Below, one piece after another: positions 15,623-25,953 of a DNA stretch of 64,000 nucleotides. This DNA is from Alicyclobacillus kakegawensis NBRC 103104. GTDB taxonomy: Bacteria; Bacillota; Bacilli; Alicyclobacillales; Alicyclobacillaceae. Positions within the stretch are counted from its first letter, which is position 1; each line of letters starts with the position of its first letter. The position numbers were made by a program, and so were the translations under genes. Where the stretch lies: assembly GCF_001552655.1 (NCBI RefSeq), contig NZ_BCRP01000017.1, positions 1-64,000 on the forward strand, written 5' to 3'. Under the pieces are notes generated by a model. The model worked only from the letters and a program-made list of their open reading frames with translations. It had not been told where the DNA came from and did no database searches.

Positions 15623-16358
15623 GAGCGTATTCGACCTGCCACAGGGTCAGGCCGTGGGGAGGCGCTGTCTGCCCCGCGCGCTGCCGGTCTCGCGCCGCCA
15701 GGATGAACGGGATGTCCTGCGGGCTCAGCCGTCCTTGACCCACATCCACCAGCGTGCCCACGATGATGCGCACCATGTACTGCAGGAAGCCGTTGCCGGA
15801 GCAGTAGATATCGAGGTAAGTCCCACGCTCGACAAAATCAATGGCGCGGATGGTCCGTCGTTTGTCCTCGATAGGCGTGGCTGCGGCGCAAAAACTGGTG
15901 AAATCGTGCTCGCCCAGGAGGTGCTGAGCCGCCTCTCGCATCGCCGCCTCGTGCAACCGCCCAGGCACGTGCCATGCGTATCGGCGCGTGAAGATGTCCT
16001 CCTCGTCCGCCCGTTGCAGCGTGTAGCGATAGACCTTGCCGGTGGCCGAAAAGCGCGCGTGAAACTCCTCCGGTACCGAATCGGCGGCCACCACCATCAA
16101 GTCCCTGGGCAAAAGCCGCCCCAGCACCCGCGGATACCGTTCTGCAGGGGGACCATAGGATTGCGTGAAGTGAACCACCTGACCGCGCGCGTGCACACCC
16201 GCGTCCGTCCGCCCAGAACCAAAGACTTCCACGGGTCGCCCCAAGACCCGCTGCAGCGCCGCCTCCAGCGTACCCTGCACCGTCCTTAGGTTTCGCTGCC
16301 TGGCGAACCCGTGGAAGTCCGTTCCGTCATAAGCGATTACCATGCGAATCTTGGCCAT
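15597..16358 (-). CDS. truA: tRNA pseudouridine(38-40) synthase
   Basis: Isomerises uridines 38-40 of the tRNA anticodon arm. 253 aa with the catalytic Asp in GSGRTDAGVHA, RYAWHVPG and the C-terminal FLQYMVRIIVGTLVDVGQG. ATG at 16358 is preferred over 16364 because GGGG then lies six bases upstream. It follows rplQ directly after 44 bases; the ECF transporter genes usually found between them in Bacilli are absent. Confidence 0.96.
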   Translation of the reverse strand: MAKIRMVIAYDGTDFHGFARQRNLRTVQGTLEAALQRVLGRPVEVFGSGRTDAGVHARGQVVHFTQSYGPPAERYPRVLGRLLPRDLMVVAADSVPEEFHARFSATGKVYRYTLQRADEEDIFTRRYAWHVPGRLHEAAMREAAQHLLGEHDFTSFCAAATPIEDKRRTIRAIDFVERGTYLDIYCSGNGFLQYMVRIIVGTLVDVGQGRLSPQDIPFILAARDRQRAGQTAPPHGLTLWQVEYALDARPKLS

Positions 16359-16402
16359 CGGCATCCCCGCCCAGGCTCATCGGCAGACCGCATAACCCTC
16401 CG

Positions 16403-16762
16403 TCACACCAACTCGATGTAGACCATCGGTGCAGCGTCGCCGCGGCGCGGTCCAATCTTCACGATGCGCGTGTAGCCGCCATTGCGCTCCGCAAAACGAG
16501 GCGCAATCTCATCGAACAGCTTCTGGATGACATCGCGCTCCTCGTTCTCGGCCCGCTCGCGGCGCACAAACGCAGCCACTTGACGGCGCGCGTGCAGATC
16601 CCCACGCTTGCCAAGCGTGATCATCTTGTCCACCAGGCGACGGATCTCCTTCGCTTTGGCCTCCGTCGTTTCAATGCGTCCGTACATCAACAGATCCGTG
16701 ACCAGGCTGCGCAAGAGCGCCTTGCGCGCACCGCTGGGCCGTCCCAATTTGCGATACCCCAC
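16403..16762 (-). CDS. rplQ: 50S ribosomal protein L17
   Basis: 119 aa, [19 protein letters not shown] at the N-terminus and the C-terminal [23 protein letters not shown]. Sits near the 50S exit tunnel. Last gene of the alpha operon, 55 bases after rpoA. Confidence 0.98.
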   Translation of the reverse strand: MGYRKLGRPSGARKALLRSLVTDLLMYGRIETTEAKAKEIRRLVDKMITLGKRGDLHARRQVAAFVRRERAENEERDVIQKLFDEIAPRFAERNGGYTRIVKIGPRRGDAAPMVYIELV

Positions 16763-16817
16763 CGTGTTCGCCTCCTCATACCAGATATCGTTGCCACGGC
16801 GTGGGGACTGCGGCGCC

Positions 16818-17756
16818 TCAGTCCTCCTGGCGCAGGCTCAGCCCCATCGCCGCCAGTTTCTCAATCACTTCTTCCAATGACTTGCGTCCCAGGTTACGGA
16901 CCTTCATCATCTCGTCCTCGGTCTTCGCGCACAATTCCCCGACCGTATTGATGCCGGCGCGCTTCAGGCAGTTGTAGGAACGCACCGACAGGTCCAGCTC
17001 CTCAATCGGGACATCTAGAGACTTGTCGGCCGGCGCGTCTTCAGTCTCCGTCATGAGGTCGGTATCGCGCGCTTTGTCTGTCAACCCGACAAACAGGGCC
17101 AGGTGGTCGGTCAGGATTTTCGCCCCGATACTCACCGCTTCTTCCGGTGCTACGCTGCCATCCGTCCAGACTTCGAGGGTGAGTTTATCGTAGTCGGTGA
17201 CTTGTCCGACACGGGTGTTCTCCACCGTGAAGTTGACCCGCGTGATCGGCGAGTAGATGGAGTCAATCGGAATGACGCCGATCTCCTGCTGTTCTTCCTT
17301 GTTCCGGTCGGCCGGCACATAGCCCCGGCCGCGCCCGGCTCGCAGTTCGGCATACAGGTGCGCCCCCTCCGTCAAGGTGGCGACATGCAGGTCGGGGTTG
17401 ATAATTTCCACGTCGGAATCCCCGCGGATGTCTCCCGCCTTGATCTCGCCGGGGCCTTCGGCGTCAATCACCAGCCCTTTTTCCTCGTCGGAATGTATCT
17501 TCAGCGAGAGCCGCTTGAGATTCAGGATGATCTCTGTGGTGTCTTCCACCACACCGGGGATGGTCGAAAACTCGTGCAATACCCCTTCAATCTTCACCGA
17601 ACGCACAGCGGCGCCAGGAATGGAAGACAACAGGATGCGGCGCAGCGAGTTGCCCAGAGTCGTACCGTATCCCCGCTCCAACGGTTCGACGACAAACTTG
17701 CCGTACCCATTGGAACTCTCCACAACCTCAATGTTCGGCTTCTCCATTTCGATCAT
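16818..17756 (-). CDS. rpoA: DNA-directed RNA polymerase subunit alpha
   Basis: 312 aa. The N-terminal dimerisation domain shows [20 protein letters not shown], and a ~15-residue linker follows. The C-terminal domain (about 245-305), which binds UP elements and activators, shows [18 protein letters not shown] and the [10 protein letters not shown] helix. ATG at 17756 with GGGGGG six bases before. Between rpsD and rplQ as in most bacteria. Confidence 0.98.
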   Translation of the reverse strand: MIEMEKPNIEVVESSNGYGKFVVEPLERGYGTTLGNSLRRILLSSIPGAAVRSVKIEGVLHEFSTIPGVVEDTTEIILNLKRLSLKIHSDEEKGLVIDAEGPGEIKAGDIRGDSDVEIINPDLHVATLTEGAHLYAELRAGRGRGYVPADRNKEEQQEIGVIPIDSIYSPITRVNFTVENTRVGQVTDYDKLTLEVWTDGSVAPEEAVSIGAKILTDHLALFVGLTDKARDTDLMTETEDAPADKSLDVPIEELDLSVRSYNCLKRAGINTVGELCAKTEDEMMKVRNLGRKSLEEVIEKLAAMGLSLRQED

Positions 17757-17807
17757 CCGTAACCCCCCTCGCTTTGCCTGGCAGCCTCACCGCCCCGGTC
17801 AAGCCCA

Positions 17808-18437
17808 TCACCGCGAGTAGAACTCGACAATCATCTGCTCGGCGACCGGCGCATCAATCTCCTCGCGCGCGGGCAGACGCAGGACCTTGCCGCTGCAGTT
17901 GGCCAGGTCGCGCTCCAGCCAAGGGCCGACGGTCTGGGACTCAGCCGCCTCCAACAGCTCCTTGAAGCGAGCGAGGGAACGGCTCTTCTCACGGATGGTG
18001 ATGACGTCGCCAGCCTTCACCAAGAAAGACGGGATGTTCACACGTCGTCCGTTCACCTCGAAGTGGCCGTGACGCACCAATTGGCGCGCCTCCGGACGCG
18101 AGGCCGCAAAGCCGAGACGATAGACCACGTTGTCCAAACGGCTCTCCAGCGTCTGCAACAGGGTCTCGCCGGTGATGCCGGGCCGACGCGCCGCATCCTC
18201 GTAGTAACGTTCAAACTGCTTCTCCAATACGCCGTAGAACCGCCGCGCCTTTTGCTTTTCACGCAGCTGCAGCCCGTACTCGGACGGGTTGCGCCGCCGC
18301 CCCTGGCCGTGCTGGCCCGGCGCAGTCGCACGGCGGTCAATCGCACACTTTGGTCCCAGGCAGCGCTCGCCCTTCAGGTACAATTTCACACCTTCACGGC
18401 GGCACAGCCGGCAGACCGGTCCGGTATATCTTGCCAT
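17808..18437 (-). CDS. rpsD: 30S ribosomal protein S4, zinc-binding form
   Basis: 209 aa. The N-terminal CRLC...CLGPKC quartet (Cys9, 12, 26, 31) is the zinc site of the C+ paralogue. The S4 RNA-binding domain follows at about 99-160 ([21 protein letters not shown]). Primary 16S binding and assembly initiator, often an operon repressor. It lies between rpsK and rpoA, as in E. coli and many Firmicutes but unlike B. subtilis, where rpsD is elsewhere. GGAGGT lies 12 bases from the ATG, rather far. Confidence 0.98.
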   Translation of the reverse strand: MARYTGPVCRLCRREGVKLYLKGERCLGPKCAIDRRATAPGQHGQGRRRNPSEYGLQLREKQKARRFYGVLEKQFERYYEDAARRPGITGETLLQTLESRLDNVVYRLGFAASRPEARQLVRHGHFEVNGRRVNIPSFLVKAGDVITIREKSRSLARFKELLEAAESQTVGPWLERDLANCSGKVLRLPAREEIDAPVAEQMIVEFYSR

Positions 18438-18459
18438 TCTAGTCTTGACACCTCCACTT

Positions 18460-18534
18460 TCATCTATACCCGTTATAGCCGTAGCTTCTCATTTGCTCCT
18501 CAGCCTGCAACCACTTGGCGACATGCGCCACCAT
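18460..18534 (-). CDS. possible 24-aa leader peptide before rpsD
   Basis: ATG at 18534 to TGA at 18460, reading [14 protein letters not shown]... and ending YGYNGYR. It begins 14 bases after the rpsK stop and ends 22 bases before rpsD. The composition (helical start, Tyr/Gly end) looks plausible, but no good ribosome-binding site is seen. It may be a translated leader involved in S4 feedback, or chance. Confidence 0.25.
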   Translation of the reverse strand: MVAHVAKWLQAEEQMRSYGYNGYR

Positions 18535-18548
18535 CCGTAGCCCACGCG

Positions 18549-18959
18549 TCAGACGCGCCGGCGCTTGGGCGGGCGGCAGCCGTTGTGCGGAATCGGCGTG
18601 ACGTCGCGGATGCCCGTGACCTCCAGGCCGGCAGCCTGCAGCGAACGAATCGCCGCCTCCCGGCCCGCGCCCGGACCTTTCACCGCCACTTCCACCTGCT
18701 TCATGCCGTGCTCCATCGCGGTGCGAGCGGCCGCTTCTGCCGCCATCTGGGCAGCGAAGGGCGTGCTCTTCCGCGAGCCTTTGAAGCCCACATTGCCGGC
18801 CGACGACCAGGAGATCACGTTGCCGCTCTGGTCGGTGATGGAGACAATCGTATTGTTGAAGGTCGACTTGATGTGCGCGACCCCGAATTCCACATTCTTC
18901 CGATCCCGCCGCTTCGTGCGGACACTGCCCGACGTCCGGCGTTGATTCCCTTTCGGCAT
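18549..18959 (-). CDS. rpsK: 30S ribosomal protein S11
   Basis: 136 aa, slightly longer than usual because of a basic N-terminal extension ([21 protein letters not shown]). Core [15 protein letters not shown] and [19 protein letters not shown], ending in the conserved [12 protein letters not shown]. Part of the 30S platform. Confidence 0.98.
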   Translation of the reverse strand: MPKGNQRRTSGSVRTKRRDRKNVEFGVAHIKSTFNNTIVSITDQSGNVISWSSAGNVGFKGSRKSTPFAAQMAAEAAARTAMEHGMKQVEVAVKGPGAGREAAIRSLQAAGLEVTGIRDVTPIPHNGCRPPKRRRV

Positions 18960-18978
18960 CGTCTTACCCCCTCACAGA

Positions 18979-19347
18979 TTACTTCTTCTTGCCTGCCACC
19001 GTACGGCGAGGCCCTTTGCGTGTGCGCGCGTTCGTCTTGGTCCGCTGTCCGCGCACCGGCAGGCCCCTTCTGTGCCGGAGACCCCGATAGGAACCAATCT
19101 CAATCAACCGCTTGATGTTGAGCGCCACCTCGCGCCGGAGATCGCCCTCCACCTTGTAATTGCGGTCAATCGTGTCGCGCAGACGGACGACCTCGTCCTC
19201 CGTCAGGTCGCGCACGCGCGTGTCCGGGTTGATGCCAGTCTCCTGGAGAATCTTGTTCGCCGTGGTACGGCCAATGCCGTAAATATAGGTCAAACCGATC
19301 TCCACTCGTTTGTCGCGAGGCAAGTCCACGCCTGCAATACGAGCCAT
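18979..19347 (-). CDS. rpsM: 30S ribosomal protein S13
   Basis: 122 aa, [19 protein letters not shown] at the start, the helix-turn-turn-helix [13 protein letters not shown] and the basic tail [18 protein letters not shown] that contacts P-site tRNA and L5. ATG at 19347 with GGAGGT ten bases before. The 153-nt leader after rpmJ holds hairpins GCGCCC/GGGCGC (19485-19499) and CAAGTG/CACTTG. Confidence 0.97.
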   Translation of the reverse strand: MARIAGVDLPRDKRVEIGLTYIYGIGRTTANKILQETGINPDTRVRDLTEDEVVRLRDTIDRNYKVEGDLRREVALNIKRLIEIGSYRGLRHRRGLPVRGQRTKTNARTRKGPRRTVAGKKK

Positions 19348-19500
19348 TCGGCCTTCCACCTCCAACTTGTGTGCTGTTACATCTATATCCACACGATGAC
19401 AGCCCCAAGTGGACACACTTGTCCCCTCAGGCAGCCGCGCTGCACCGCGATGAATCCGACAGTCCGTAGACCTACAAACCGTATGCGCCCACCGGGCGCC

Positions 19501-19752
<252 letters not shown>

Positions 19753-19971
19753 TTACTTGTACCGGTAGGTAATTCTACCACGGGTCAGGTCGTACGGCGA
19801 CAGTTCCACTGTCACCCGGTCTCCAGGCAAGATTTTGATGTAATGCATGCGTATCTTGCCTGAGACGTGGGCGAGAATCTTGTGCCCGTTCTCCAACTCC
19901 ACGCGAAACATGGCGTTCGGCAGGGGCTCTATCACCGTGCCCTCGACTTCAATCACATCATCCTTCGCCAT
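19753..19971 (-). CDS. infA: translation initiation factor IF-1
   Basis: 72 aa OB-fold protein ([33 protein letters not shown]) that binds the 30S A site. ATG at 19971 with AAGGAGG eight bases before. The start lies 14 bases inside the end of the upstream KOW gene, so the two are coupled. The 138-nt gap to rpmJ contains a near-perfect palindrome GTGGACC-AG-GGTCCAC (19688-19703). Confidence 0.98.
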   Translation of the reverse strand: MAKDDVIEVEGTVIEPLPNAMFRVELENGHKILAHVSGKIRMHYIKILPGDRVTVELSPYDLTRGRITYRYK

Positions 19972-20287
19972 CCGCTGCGCCTCCTTCCTCATCTCCATGC
20001 ATTGTCAGCAACTCCGGCAGCGCCACGCGCAAGGCATGGCGCAGTTGGGCGTTGGTCACGCGCCCTTGGTTCAGCATCGCGGTCCGTACTTCTTCCGCCA
20101 CGTATGGCGTTCGTCTCAGGTGCAGGACATTCTTCTTTTTGGGTTTATCCGCCTTGCGCATACGGCCGTCGGAGATGAGGACAAAGCGGTCTCCGACGTG
20201 CCCGATGACGATGGCGAACAAGCCGCTGTCGCGGCCTTTCGCCACCTCTACAATGCGGCCGATTTCAGGCAACTCAGGCTGCCTCAA
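19958..20287 (-). CDS. KOW-domain RNA-binding protein (L14e-like)
   Basis: 109 aa. The N-terminal half has the KOW pattern [28 protein letters not shown], as in small L14e/L6e-like proteins found between map and infA in Bacilli. The C-terminal part is basic, then acidic ([13 protein letters not shown]). TTG at 20287 follows GAGGTGA. Located 14 bases after adk, where map would normally intervene. Likely ribosome- or RNA-associated; its exact role is unknown. Confidence 0.85.
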   Translation of the reverse strand: MRQPELPEIGRIVEVAKGRDSGLFAIVIGHVGDRFVLISDGRMRKADKPKKKNVLHLRRTPYVAEEVRTAMLNQGRVTNAQLRHALRVALPELLTMHGDEEGGAADGEG

Positions 20288-20301
20288 TGTCGTGTCTCAC
20301 C

Positions 20302-20952
20302 TCAAGCGCCGAGCTCGTTCAGGATGCTACGCACCTCGGCATACACTTCATCAATCGGGCGTTGCCCGTCCACCTGTCGCAGCAGTCCCCGCTTCCGATA
20401 ATATTCGACCAGGGGCGCGGTGTGCGCATACTGCTGCAGGCGGGTCTTGACGGCCTCCTCCGTGTCATCACTGCGCTGATACAACTCGCCTCCACAGCGG
20501 TCACAGATGCCCTCCTGGCGGGGTGGCTGGAACACCACATGATACGTGGCGCCGCACTCGCGGCAGATGCGGCGGCCGGTCATGCGGGACAGCAAGACCT
20601 CCTGCGGCACGTGGATGTACAACGCCGCGCTCAACCCCAGGCCGATGTCTTCGAGCATCGCGTCCAGCGCCTCCGCCTGCGGCAGCGTACGTGGAAACCC
20701 GTCCAGCAAAAATCCCCGTTCGGCGTCAGGTTGGCGCAGCCGCTCGCGCACCACCTCAATCGTAACATCGTCAGGAACCAACTTCCCACTATCGAGGTAC
20801 CCTTTGACCTTGTCGCCCAAGGGCGTTCCCATCGCGGCCGCGGCGCGAAACATGTCGCCGGTCGAGATGTGCACCAGGCCGTAGTCGTCGTGAATACGGG
20901 CAGCCTGGGTGCCCTTTCCCGCCCCGGGCATTCCCAGCAAGACGATTTGCAT
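20302..20952 (-). CDS. adk: adenylate kinase, zinc-containing LID
   Basis: Converts ATP + AMP to 2 ADP. 216 aa with the P-loop GMPGAGKGTQA, NMP-binding STGDMFRAA and DGFPRT. The LID (about 126-163) carries CRECG...CDRCG, the four-cysteine zinc site of Gram-positive Adk. Follows secY by 24 bases as in the spc operon of Bacilli. Confidence 0.98.
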   Translation of the reverse strand: MQIVLLGMPGAGKGTQAARIHDDYGLVHISTGDMFRAAAAMGTPLGDKVKGYLDSGKLVPDDVTIEVVRERLRQPDAERGFLLDGFPRTLPQAEALDAMLEDIGLGLSAALYIHVPQEVLLSRMTGRRICRECGATYHVVFQPPRQEGICDRCGGELYQRSDDTEEAVKTRLQQYAHTAPLVEYYRKRGLLRQVDGQRPIDEVYAEVRSILNELGA

Positions 20953-20976
20953 CCCCGTCTCTCCTCCCAGAATTGA

Positions 20977-22257
20977 TCAACGGATGAACCCGCGATAGTG
21001 GCGTTGCAACAGCTGCCCCTCCAACTGCTGCAGCGTCTGCAAAGCGACACCGACAAGGATGAGCAGCGATGTGCCGCCGAAGTAAACAGAGGTTAGACCC
21101 GCCCCTGACAACAGCAGGAACGGCAAGACCGAGATGCCCCCCAAAAAGACAGAGCCAAACACTGTGATCCGGTTGACCACCCGCACAATGTACCGCTCCG
21201 TGTCCTCTCCCGGCCGCACCCCCGGGATGTACCCCGCGTGCTTTTGCAGCTGTTCGGCCAGTTGCTGCGGATTGATCTGGACGTGCGTGTAGAAGAACGT
21301 GAACAGGATGATGAACACGACCTCCGCCGCGATAAACCACCCTGAGTTCGGGTACAAGTAGCGCATGACCCATTCCGCCCACGCCCGGTGCTGGAAGAAC
21401 GTCGCCGCCATATAGGGGAGCATCAGCAACGAGCTGGCGAAGATGACCGGGATCACGCCGGCCGCGTTCACCTTGAGCGGAATGTGCGTCTGTTGGCCGC
21501 TATAGACCGTGCGGCCCACCACCCGCTTCGCATACTGCACCGGAATCTTGCGTTCCGCCTGTTGCACAAACACGATCAACCCGAAGATCAACACGACCCC
21601 AGCCGCCAGCAGAAGCACCTTGAGCCCGTTCATGAACCATTCGCCGGGATTGGGGACGAACCAGTTCGAGTAGATCTCCTGGCCAAGCTGGCCAAGACGC
21701 GCGATAATGCTGACAAAAATGATGATGGAGATGCCATTGCCGACCCCTTTTTCCGTGATCATCTCGCCAAACCACATCAACAGGGTGTCTCCGGCTGTCA
21801 GCGCGATGACGATGAGGATGTACCACCACCAAGTGTCCTCGTAAAGCAGGCCTCCCCTGTGGAACGAGAATGTCAGCCCTGCGGCCTGCACCAAACCCAA
21901 CGCTACGGTCAGGTAGCGCGTCACCTGCGTGAGCTTGCGCCGACCCGCCTCCCCCTCCTTGCTCCACTCTTCAAACCGGGGAATTACGCCGGTCTGCAAC
22001 AACTGCACGATGATGGACGCCGTGATGTACGGCGTCACGCTCATCGCAAAGATTGAGAAGCGGTAAAAGGCACCGCCCGAAAACATGTTCAACAGGTCGA
22101 ACAGCGGGTTCTGGTTGCTAGGATTGTTCAACAGCGCCGTGTTCATATCCGGCACCGGAATGTAAGTGCCAATCCGATAGACGGCTATCATGAACAGAGT
22201 GAACAGAATACGCCGCCGCAGGTGCTTGAGCCTCCACAGGTTCAGGAAGGTCTGCAA
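20977..22257 (-). CDS. secY: protein translocase subunit SecY
   Basis: 426 aa with ten predicted transmembrane helices forming the Sec channel. The plug and pore regions follow RIGTYIPVPD, and the cytosolic loop GYIPGVRPGEDTERYI lies between helices 8 and 9. TTG at 22257 begins one base after the rplO stop, and GAGGTGA lies six bases upstream inside rplO, so translation is coupled. The TTG-initiated N-terminus (QTFLNLWRLKHLRRRILFTL) aligns with B. subtilis SecY. Confidence 0.97.
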   Translation of the reverse strand: MQTFLNLWRLKHLRRRILFTLFMIAVYRIGTYIPVPDMNTALLNNPSNQNPLFDLLNMFSGGAFYRFSIFAMSVTPYITASIIVQLLQTGVIPRFEEWSKEGEAGRRKLTQVTRYLTVALGLVQAAGLTFSFHRGGLLYEDTWWWYILIVIALTAGDTLLMWFGEMITEKGVGNGISIIIFVSIIARLGQLGQEIYSNWFVPNPGEWFMNGLKVLLLAAGVVLIFGLIVFVQQAERKIPVQYAKRVVGRTVYSGQQTHIPLKVNAAGVIPVIFASSLLMLPYMAATFFQHRAWAEWVMRYLYPNSGWFIAAEVVFIILFTFFYTHVQINPQQLAEQLQKHAGYIPGVRPGEDTERYIVRVVNRITVFGSVFLGGISVLPFLLLSGAGLTSVYFGGTSLLILVGVALQTLQQLEGQLLQRHYRGFIR

Positions 22258-22258
22258 C

Positions 22259-22702
22259 TCAGATCACCTCAGCGGTGCCGCCTGCCGCTTCAATCTTCGC
22301 CTTGGCAGCAGCCGAATACGCGTGCGCCCGCACCGTCAGTTTCACCGTCAGGTCTCCGTTGGCCAGCACCTTCAGTCCGTCCTTGAGGTCACGCACAATC
22401 CGCTGTTCCTGCAGATACTCCGGCGTGACCACGGTGCCCTCCGGAAGATCGTTCAGCTGCGCCAGGTTCACGATAGCGTACTCCTTGCGGAACCTGGCGT
22501 TTGAAAAGCCGCGCTTGGGCAGGCGCCGGAACAGCGGCGTCTGACCGCCCTCAAAACCGGGCCGGACGCCGCCACCCGAACGGGCCCACTGACCTTTCTG
22601 GCCGCGCGTCGAGGTCTTGCCCATGCCCGAACTGCTGCCGCGCCCCACACGCTTGCGGCTGTGGCGCGCGCCTTTGTTCCCCTTCAGTTCATGAAGCTGC
22701 AC
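22259..22702 (-). CDS. rplO: 50S ribosomal protein L15
   Basis: 147 aa from GTG 22702 (GGAGGT seven bases upstream). Gly-rich basic N-terminus with [19 protein letters not shown], then RLPKRGFSN and the globular C-terminal part. Confidence 0.97.
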   Translation of the reverse strand: MQLHELKGNKGARHSRKRVGRGSSSGMGKTSTRGQKGQWARSGGGVRPGFEGGQTPLFRRLPKRGFSNARFRKEYAIVNLAQLNDLPEGTVVTPEYLQEQRIVRDLKDGLKVLANGDLTVKLTVRAHAYSAAAKAKIEAAGGTAEVI

Positions 22703-22715
22703 GTAAGCCACCTCC

Positions 22716-22910
22716 TCATCCATTCGACTCGACAACTTTGACGTCCACCAGATGGACCACCTTGTCGACCATACCGCGTATGGTCGGGCTGTCGTCGTGC
22801 ACAACCGTCTCATTCACCTTGCGCAAGCCCAGAGCACGCACGGTGCGGCGCTGCGGCTCCGGTCGACCAATGGGACTGCGTTTGAGGGTGATCGCCAGTT
22901 TGTTCGCCAT
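22716..22910 (-). CDS. rpmD: 50S ribosomal protein L30
   Basis: 64 aa ferredoxin-like RNA-binding fold ([21 protein letters not shown]). A bacterial-type short L30, between rpsE and rplO as usual. Confidence 0.97.
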   Translation of the reverse strand: MANKLAITLKRSPIGRPEPQRRTVRALGLRKVNETVVHDDSPTIRGMVDKVVHLVDVKVVESNG

Positions 22911-22923
22911 CGCTGACCCTCCT

Positions 22924-23421
22924 TTATCCCAGGATTTCTTCGATGCTCTTGCCGCGCAGGCGCGCCACCTCTTCCACCCGCTTCAGCTGCATGAGGCCGT
23001 CCAGCGTCGCGTGCACCATGTTGATTGGGTTGCGCGATCCCAACGATTTGGTGACGATGTCTTTGATGCCTGCCAATTCGAGCACCGCGCGTGCCGGGCC
23101 GCCGGCAATCACACCGCTGCCTTCCGGAGCCGGCTTAATCAGCACCCGCGCCGCGCCGAAGTGGCCTATCGCCTCATGTGGGATGGTGGTGCCCTTCATC
23201 GGCACCTGGATCAGATTCTTCTTCGCGTCTTCCACCGCCTTGCGGATGGCCTCCGGCACTTCCGACGCCTTGCCCAGGCCAGCGCCCACGTGTCCGTTGC
23301 CGTCGCCGACGACAATCAGAGCGGAGAACGAGAAGCGACGGCCGCCCTTGACCACCTTGGACACGCGATTGACCGTGACCAGCTTCTCCGACAGTTCCAG
23401 TTGATTCGGATCTATACGCAC
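22924..23421 (-). CDS. rpsE: 30S ribosomal protein S5
   Basis: 165 aa. N-terminal dsRBD-like half with [21 protein letters not shown], the loop linked to decoding accuracy and spectinomycin, and the C-terminal half with [15 protein letters not shown]. The loop looks wild type. Confidence 0.98.
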   Translation of the reverse strand: MRIDPNQLELSEKLVTVNRVSKVVKGGRRFSFSALIVVGDGNGHVGAGLGKASEVPEAIRKAVEDAKKNLIQVPMKGTTIPHEAIGHFGAARVLIKPAPEGSGVIAGGPARAVLELAGIKDIVTKSLGSRNPINMVHATLDGLMQLKRVEEVARLRGKSIEEILG

Positions 23422-23440
23422 AACGACACCTTCCTTTCGC

Positions 23441-23809
23441 TCAGAATTTCAGTCCAGCCGCACGCGCCGCTTCCGCCAGCGCCTGCACCCGTCCGTGATA
23501 GAGATAGCCGCCGCGGTCAAACACGACGCTCTCGATGCCCTTTTCCAGCGCCCGCTTCGCGACCAGGCTCCCGACCTTCTCGGCCGCCTGCACGTTGCCG
23601 CCGTTGTGCACCTGCTCACGCAGCTCCGGGTCGAGCGTGGACGCGCTCACCAGCGTGTGGCCGGCCACGTCGTCGATGACTTGGGCATAGATGTGCTTGT
23701 TGGAGCGGTACACATTCAGACGGGGACGCTCCGGGGTCCCGGAGACGCGCTTGCGCACCCGCAAATGCCGGCGTTTGCGAGCCAGATTCCGATCTTCCTT
23801 GCTTATCAT
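23441..23809 (-). CDS. rplR: 50S ribosomal protein L18
   Basis: 122 aa, basic N-terminus [15 protein letters not shown], then [19 protein letters not shown] and the C-terminal [19 protein letters not shown]. Binds 5S rRNA with L5. Confidence 0.98.
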   Translation of the reverse strand: MISKEDRNLARKRRHLRVRKRVSGTPERPRLNVYRSNKHIYAQVIDDVAGHTLVSASTLDPELREQVHNGGNVQAAEKVGSLVAKRALEKGIESVVFDRGGYLYHGRVQALAEAARAAGLKF

Positions 23810-23838
23810 GCCAGCCCCTCCTTCCTGCGAACGTCCGC

Positions 23839-24378
23839 TTACTTCTTACCAGTCTTACCGACTTTCCGCCGGATCACTTCGTCCTCGTACTTGATGCCCT
23901 TACCCTTGTACGGCTCCGGCTTGCGGATGCTGCGGACCTTGGCCGCGTACTCGCCGACCAGCTCCTTGTCGATGCCGCGAATCACCAGCTTGTTCGCCGC
24001 GGGCACATCCATCTCAATGCCCTCGACCGGATCGAGCACGACAGGGTGGGAGAAGCCCAGCGACAGAGTCACCTTGTTGCCGCTCTTGGCCGCACGGTAG
24101 CCGACGCCGACCAGTTCCAGGCTCTTGCTGTATCCGTTCGTCACGCCCTCCACCATGTTGGCCAGGACGCTGCGCGTGGTGCCGTGGAGGCTGCGGTGCA
24201 ACTTGTTGTCGCTCGGGCGCTCGACGACAATCTGCCCGTTCTCCACGACCACCTTCATGTCCGGGTGGATGCGCCGGGTCAACGTGCCTTTGGGGCCCTT
24301 GACCACAACCTCCTGGCCCTGGCAGGTGACCTCCACACCGGACGGGATTTGAATCGGTTTCCGGCCAATTCGGGACAT
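23839..24378 (-). CDS. rplF: 50S ribosomal protein L6
   Basis: 179 aa, two tandem L6 folds ([12 protein letters not shown] at the start; [20 protein letters not shown] near the end). Near the factor-binding site of the 50S subunit. Confidence 0.98.
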   Translation of the reverse strand: MSRIGRKPIQIPSGVEVTCQGQEVVVKGPKGTLTRRIHPDMKVVVENGQIVVERPSDNKLHRSLHGTTRSVLANMVEGVTNGYSKSLELVGVGYRAAKSGNKVTLSLGFSHPVVLDPVEGIEMDVPAANKLVIRGIDKELVGEYAAKVRSIRKPEPYKGKGIKYEDEVIRRKVGKTGKK

Positions 24379-24400
24379 GTTTGCACCTCCGTCCTGCAGT

Positions 24401-24799
24401 TTACCAGATGTAACAGATAACCTCGCCGCCGACCCCCAACTTGCGCGCCTCTTTGTCCGTCACAACGCCCTTGGAAGTCGACAGGATTGCGATGCCGAGG
24501 CCGCCCAGCACGCGAGGAATCTCGTCCCGCGAGGCGTACACCCGTCGCCCCGGCTTGGAGATCCGCTTCAGGCCCGTGATCACCCGTTCCTGATTGCGTC
24601 CGTACTTGAGGAACAGGCGGATGATGCCCTGCTTGTCGTCCGCGATGAACTCCGCGTCCCGGATGTACCCTTCGCGCTTGAGGATCTCCGCCACCGCTCG
24701 CTTCAGATTGGAACCCGGGACTTCAACTTTGTCGTGCCCGACCGCGTTGGCGTTGCGGATACGGGTCAGCATGTCAGCGATTGGGTCCGTCATCACCAT
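24401..24799 (-). CDS. rpsH: 30S ribosomal protein S8
   Basis: 132 aa from ATG 24799 (AGGAGGT eight bases before). [16 protein letters not shown] at the N-terminus and [20 protein letters not shown] at the end. Primary 16S binder and, in E. coli, the spc-operon repressor. Confidence 0.98.
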   Translation of the reverse strand: MVMTDPIADMLTRIRNANAVGHDKVEVPGSNLKRAVAEILKREGYIRDAEFIADDKQGIIRLFLKYGRNQERVITGLKRISKPGRRVYASRDEIPRVLGGLGIAILSTSKGVVTDKEARKLGVGGEVICYIW

Positions 24800-24819
24800 C
24801 GTCAAATACCTCCTTCCTC

Positions 24820-25005
24820 TTACCAGCTCGCCTTTTTCACGCCCGGCAATTGACCCTTGTAGGCCAGGTTGCGGAAGCAAATGCGGCAGATGCCAAACTT
24901 GCGCAGCACCGAGTGGGGCCGCCCGCAGATGCGGCAGCGCGTGTACGCCCGTGTGCTGAACTTCGGCTTGCGCTGGGCCTTGGCAATCATCGACTTCTTT
25001 GCCAC
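24820..25005 (-). CDS. rpsZ: 30S ribosomal protein S14 type Z
   Basis: 61 aa short form with CRICG and CRICF (Cys24, 27, 40, 43), a zinc-binding S14. In B. subtilis a zinc-free paralogue replaces it under zinc starvation; none is in this window. Confidence 0.97.
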   Translation of the reverse strand: MAKKSMIAKAQRKPKFSTRAYTRCRICGRPHSVLRKFGICRICFRNLAYKGQLPGVKKASW

Positions 25006-25034
25006 GTCATCAATCCTCCCAAGTTCAATTTGAC

Positions 25035-25577
25035 TCAGGAACGTCGAAACGGCATTCCCATCGCGGTCAGCAGCGCCCGCGCCTCTTCGTCCGTCTTCGC
25101 CGTGGTCACAACCACCACTTCCAGCCCTCGCACCTTGTCGACCTTGTCGTAGTCGATCTCCGGGAAGATCAACTGTTCGCGCAGACCCAGGGTGTAGTTG
25201 CCGCGGCCGTCAAACGCGCGCGGGGACACGCCGCGGAAGTCACGCACCCTCGGCAGGGCGACGTTCATCAATTTATCGAGAAAGTGGTACATCCGCTCGC
25301 CGCGCAGCGTCACCTTGGCGCCAATCGGCATGCCGGTGCGGATGCGGAACTGGGCAATCGACTTCTTCGCCCGCGTGACAACCGGCTTCTGCCCGGTGAT
25401 GCGGGTCAGGTCGTCCACTGCAGCGTCGATGACCTTCGGGTTCTGCACCGCTTCGCCCAGTCCCATGTTGACCACGACTTTTTCAATCCGCGGGACTTGC
25501 ATGATGGACTTGTAGTTGAACTGCTTCATCAAATCGCCGACCACGTGGTTCTTGTAGTACTCCTGCAAACGGGCCAC
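25035..25577 (-). CDS. rplE: 50S ribosomal protein L5
   Basis: 180 aa from GTG 25577 (AGGAGGG six bases upstream). [32 protein letters not shown] and the C-terminal [14 protein letters not shown]. Binds 5S rRNA and bridges to S13. Confidence 0.98.
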   Translation of the reverse strand: MARLQEYYKNHVVGDLMKQFNYKSIMQVPRIEKVVVNMGLGEAVQNPKVIDAAVDDLTRITGQKPVVTRAKKSIAQFRIRTGMPIGAKVTLRGERMYHFLDKLMNVALPRVRDFRGVSPRAFDGRGNYTLGLREQLIFPEIDYDKVDKVRGLEVVVVTTAKTDEEARALLTAMGMPFRRS

Positions 25578-25603
25578 CGGGGTCCCTCCTTTCACCTGGC
25601 TAC

Positions 25604-25924
25604 TCAGTCAATCACTTCGCCAGACTTTTTCGCGTAACGCACCTTGCGCCCGTCTTCCAGCACCTTGTGCCCAATGCGTGTAGGCGCTCCAGTCTTGGGA
25701 TCCACGTGCATCACGTTGGAGACGTGAATCGGCGCCTCCTTCTCAATAATGCCGCCCTCCGGGTACTTGAAGTTCGGCTTCGTATGACGCTTGACGATGT
25801 TCACGCCCTCCACCAGCACTCGGCCCCGTTTCGGGAACACCTTGAGCACCTTGCCCGTCTTTGACTTGTCCTTGCCGGCGATGACAATCACCTTGTCGCC
25901 GGTCTTCACGTGCAGCTTCGGCAT
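25604..25924 (-). CDS. rplX: 50S ribosomal protein L24
   Basis: 106 aa from ATG 25924 (GGGGGTG upstream). KOW motif [20 protein letters not shown] at the N-terminus and the family signature [13 protein letters not shown]. Early assembly initiator of the 50S subunit. Confidence 0.98.
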   Translation of the reverse strand: MPKLHVKTGDKVIVIAGKDKSKTGKVLKVFPKRGRVLVEGVNIVKRHTKPNFKYPEGGIIEKEAPIHVSNVMHVDPKTGAPTRIGHKVLEDGRKVRYAKKSGEVID

Positions 25925-25953
25925 CCTGGCACCCCCAATCCTGCGCCCCTGGC

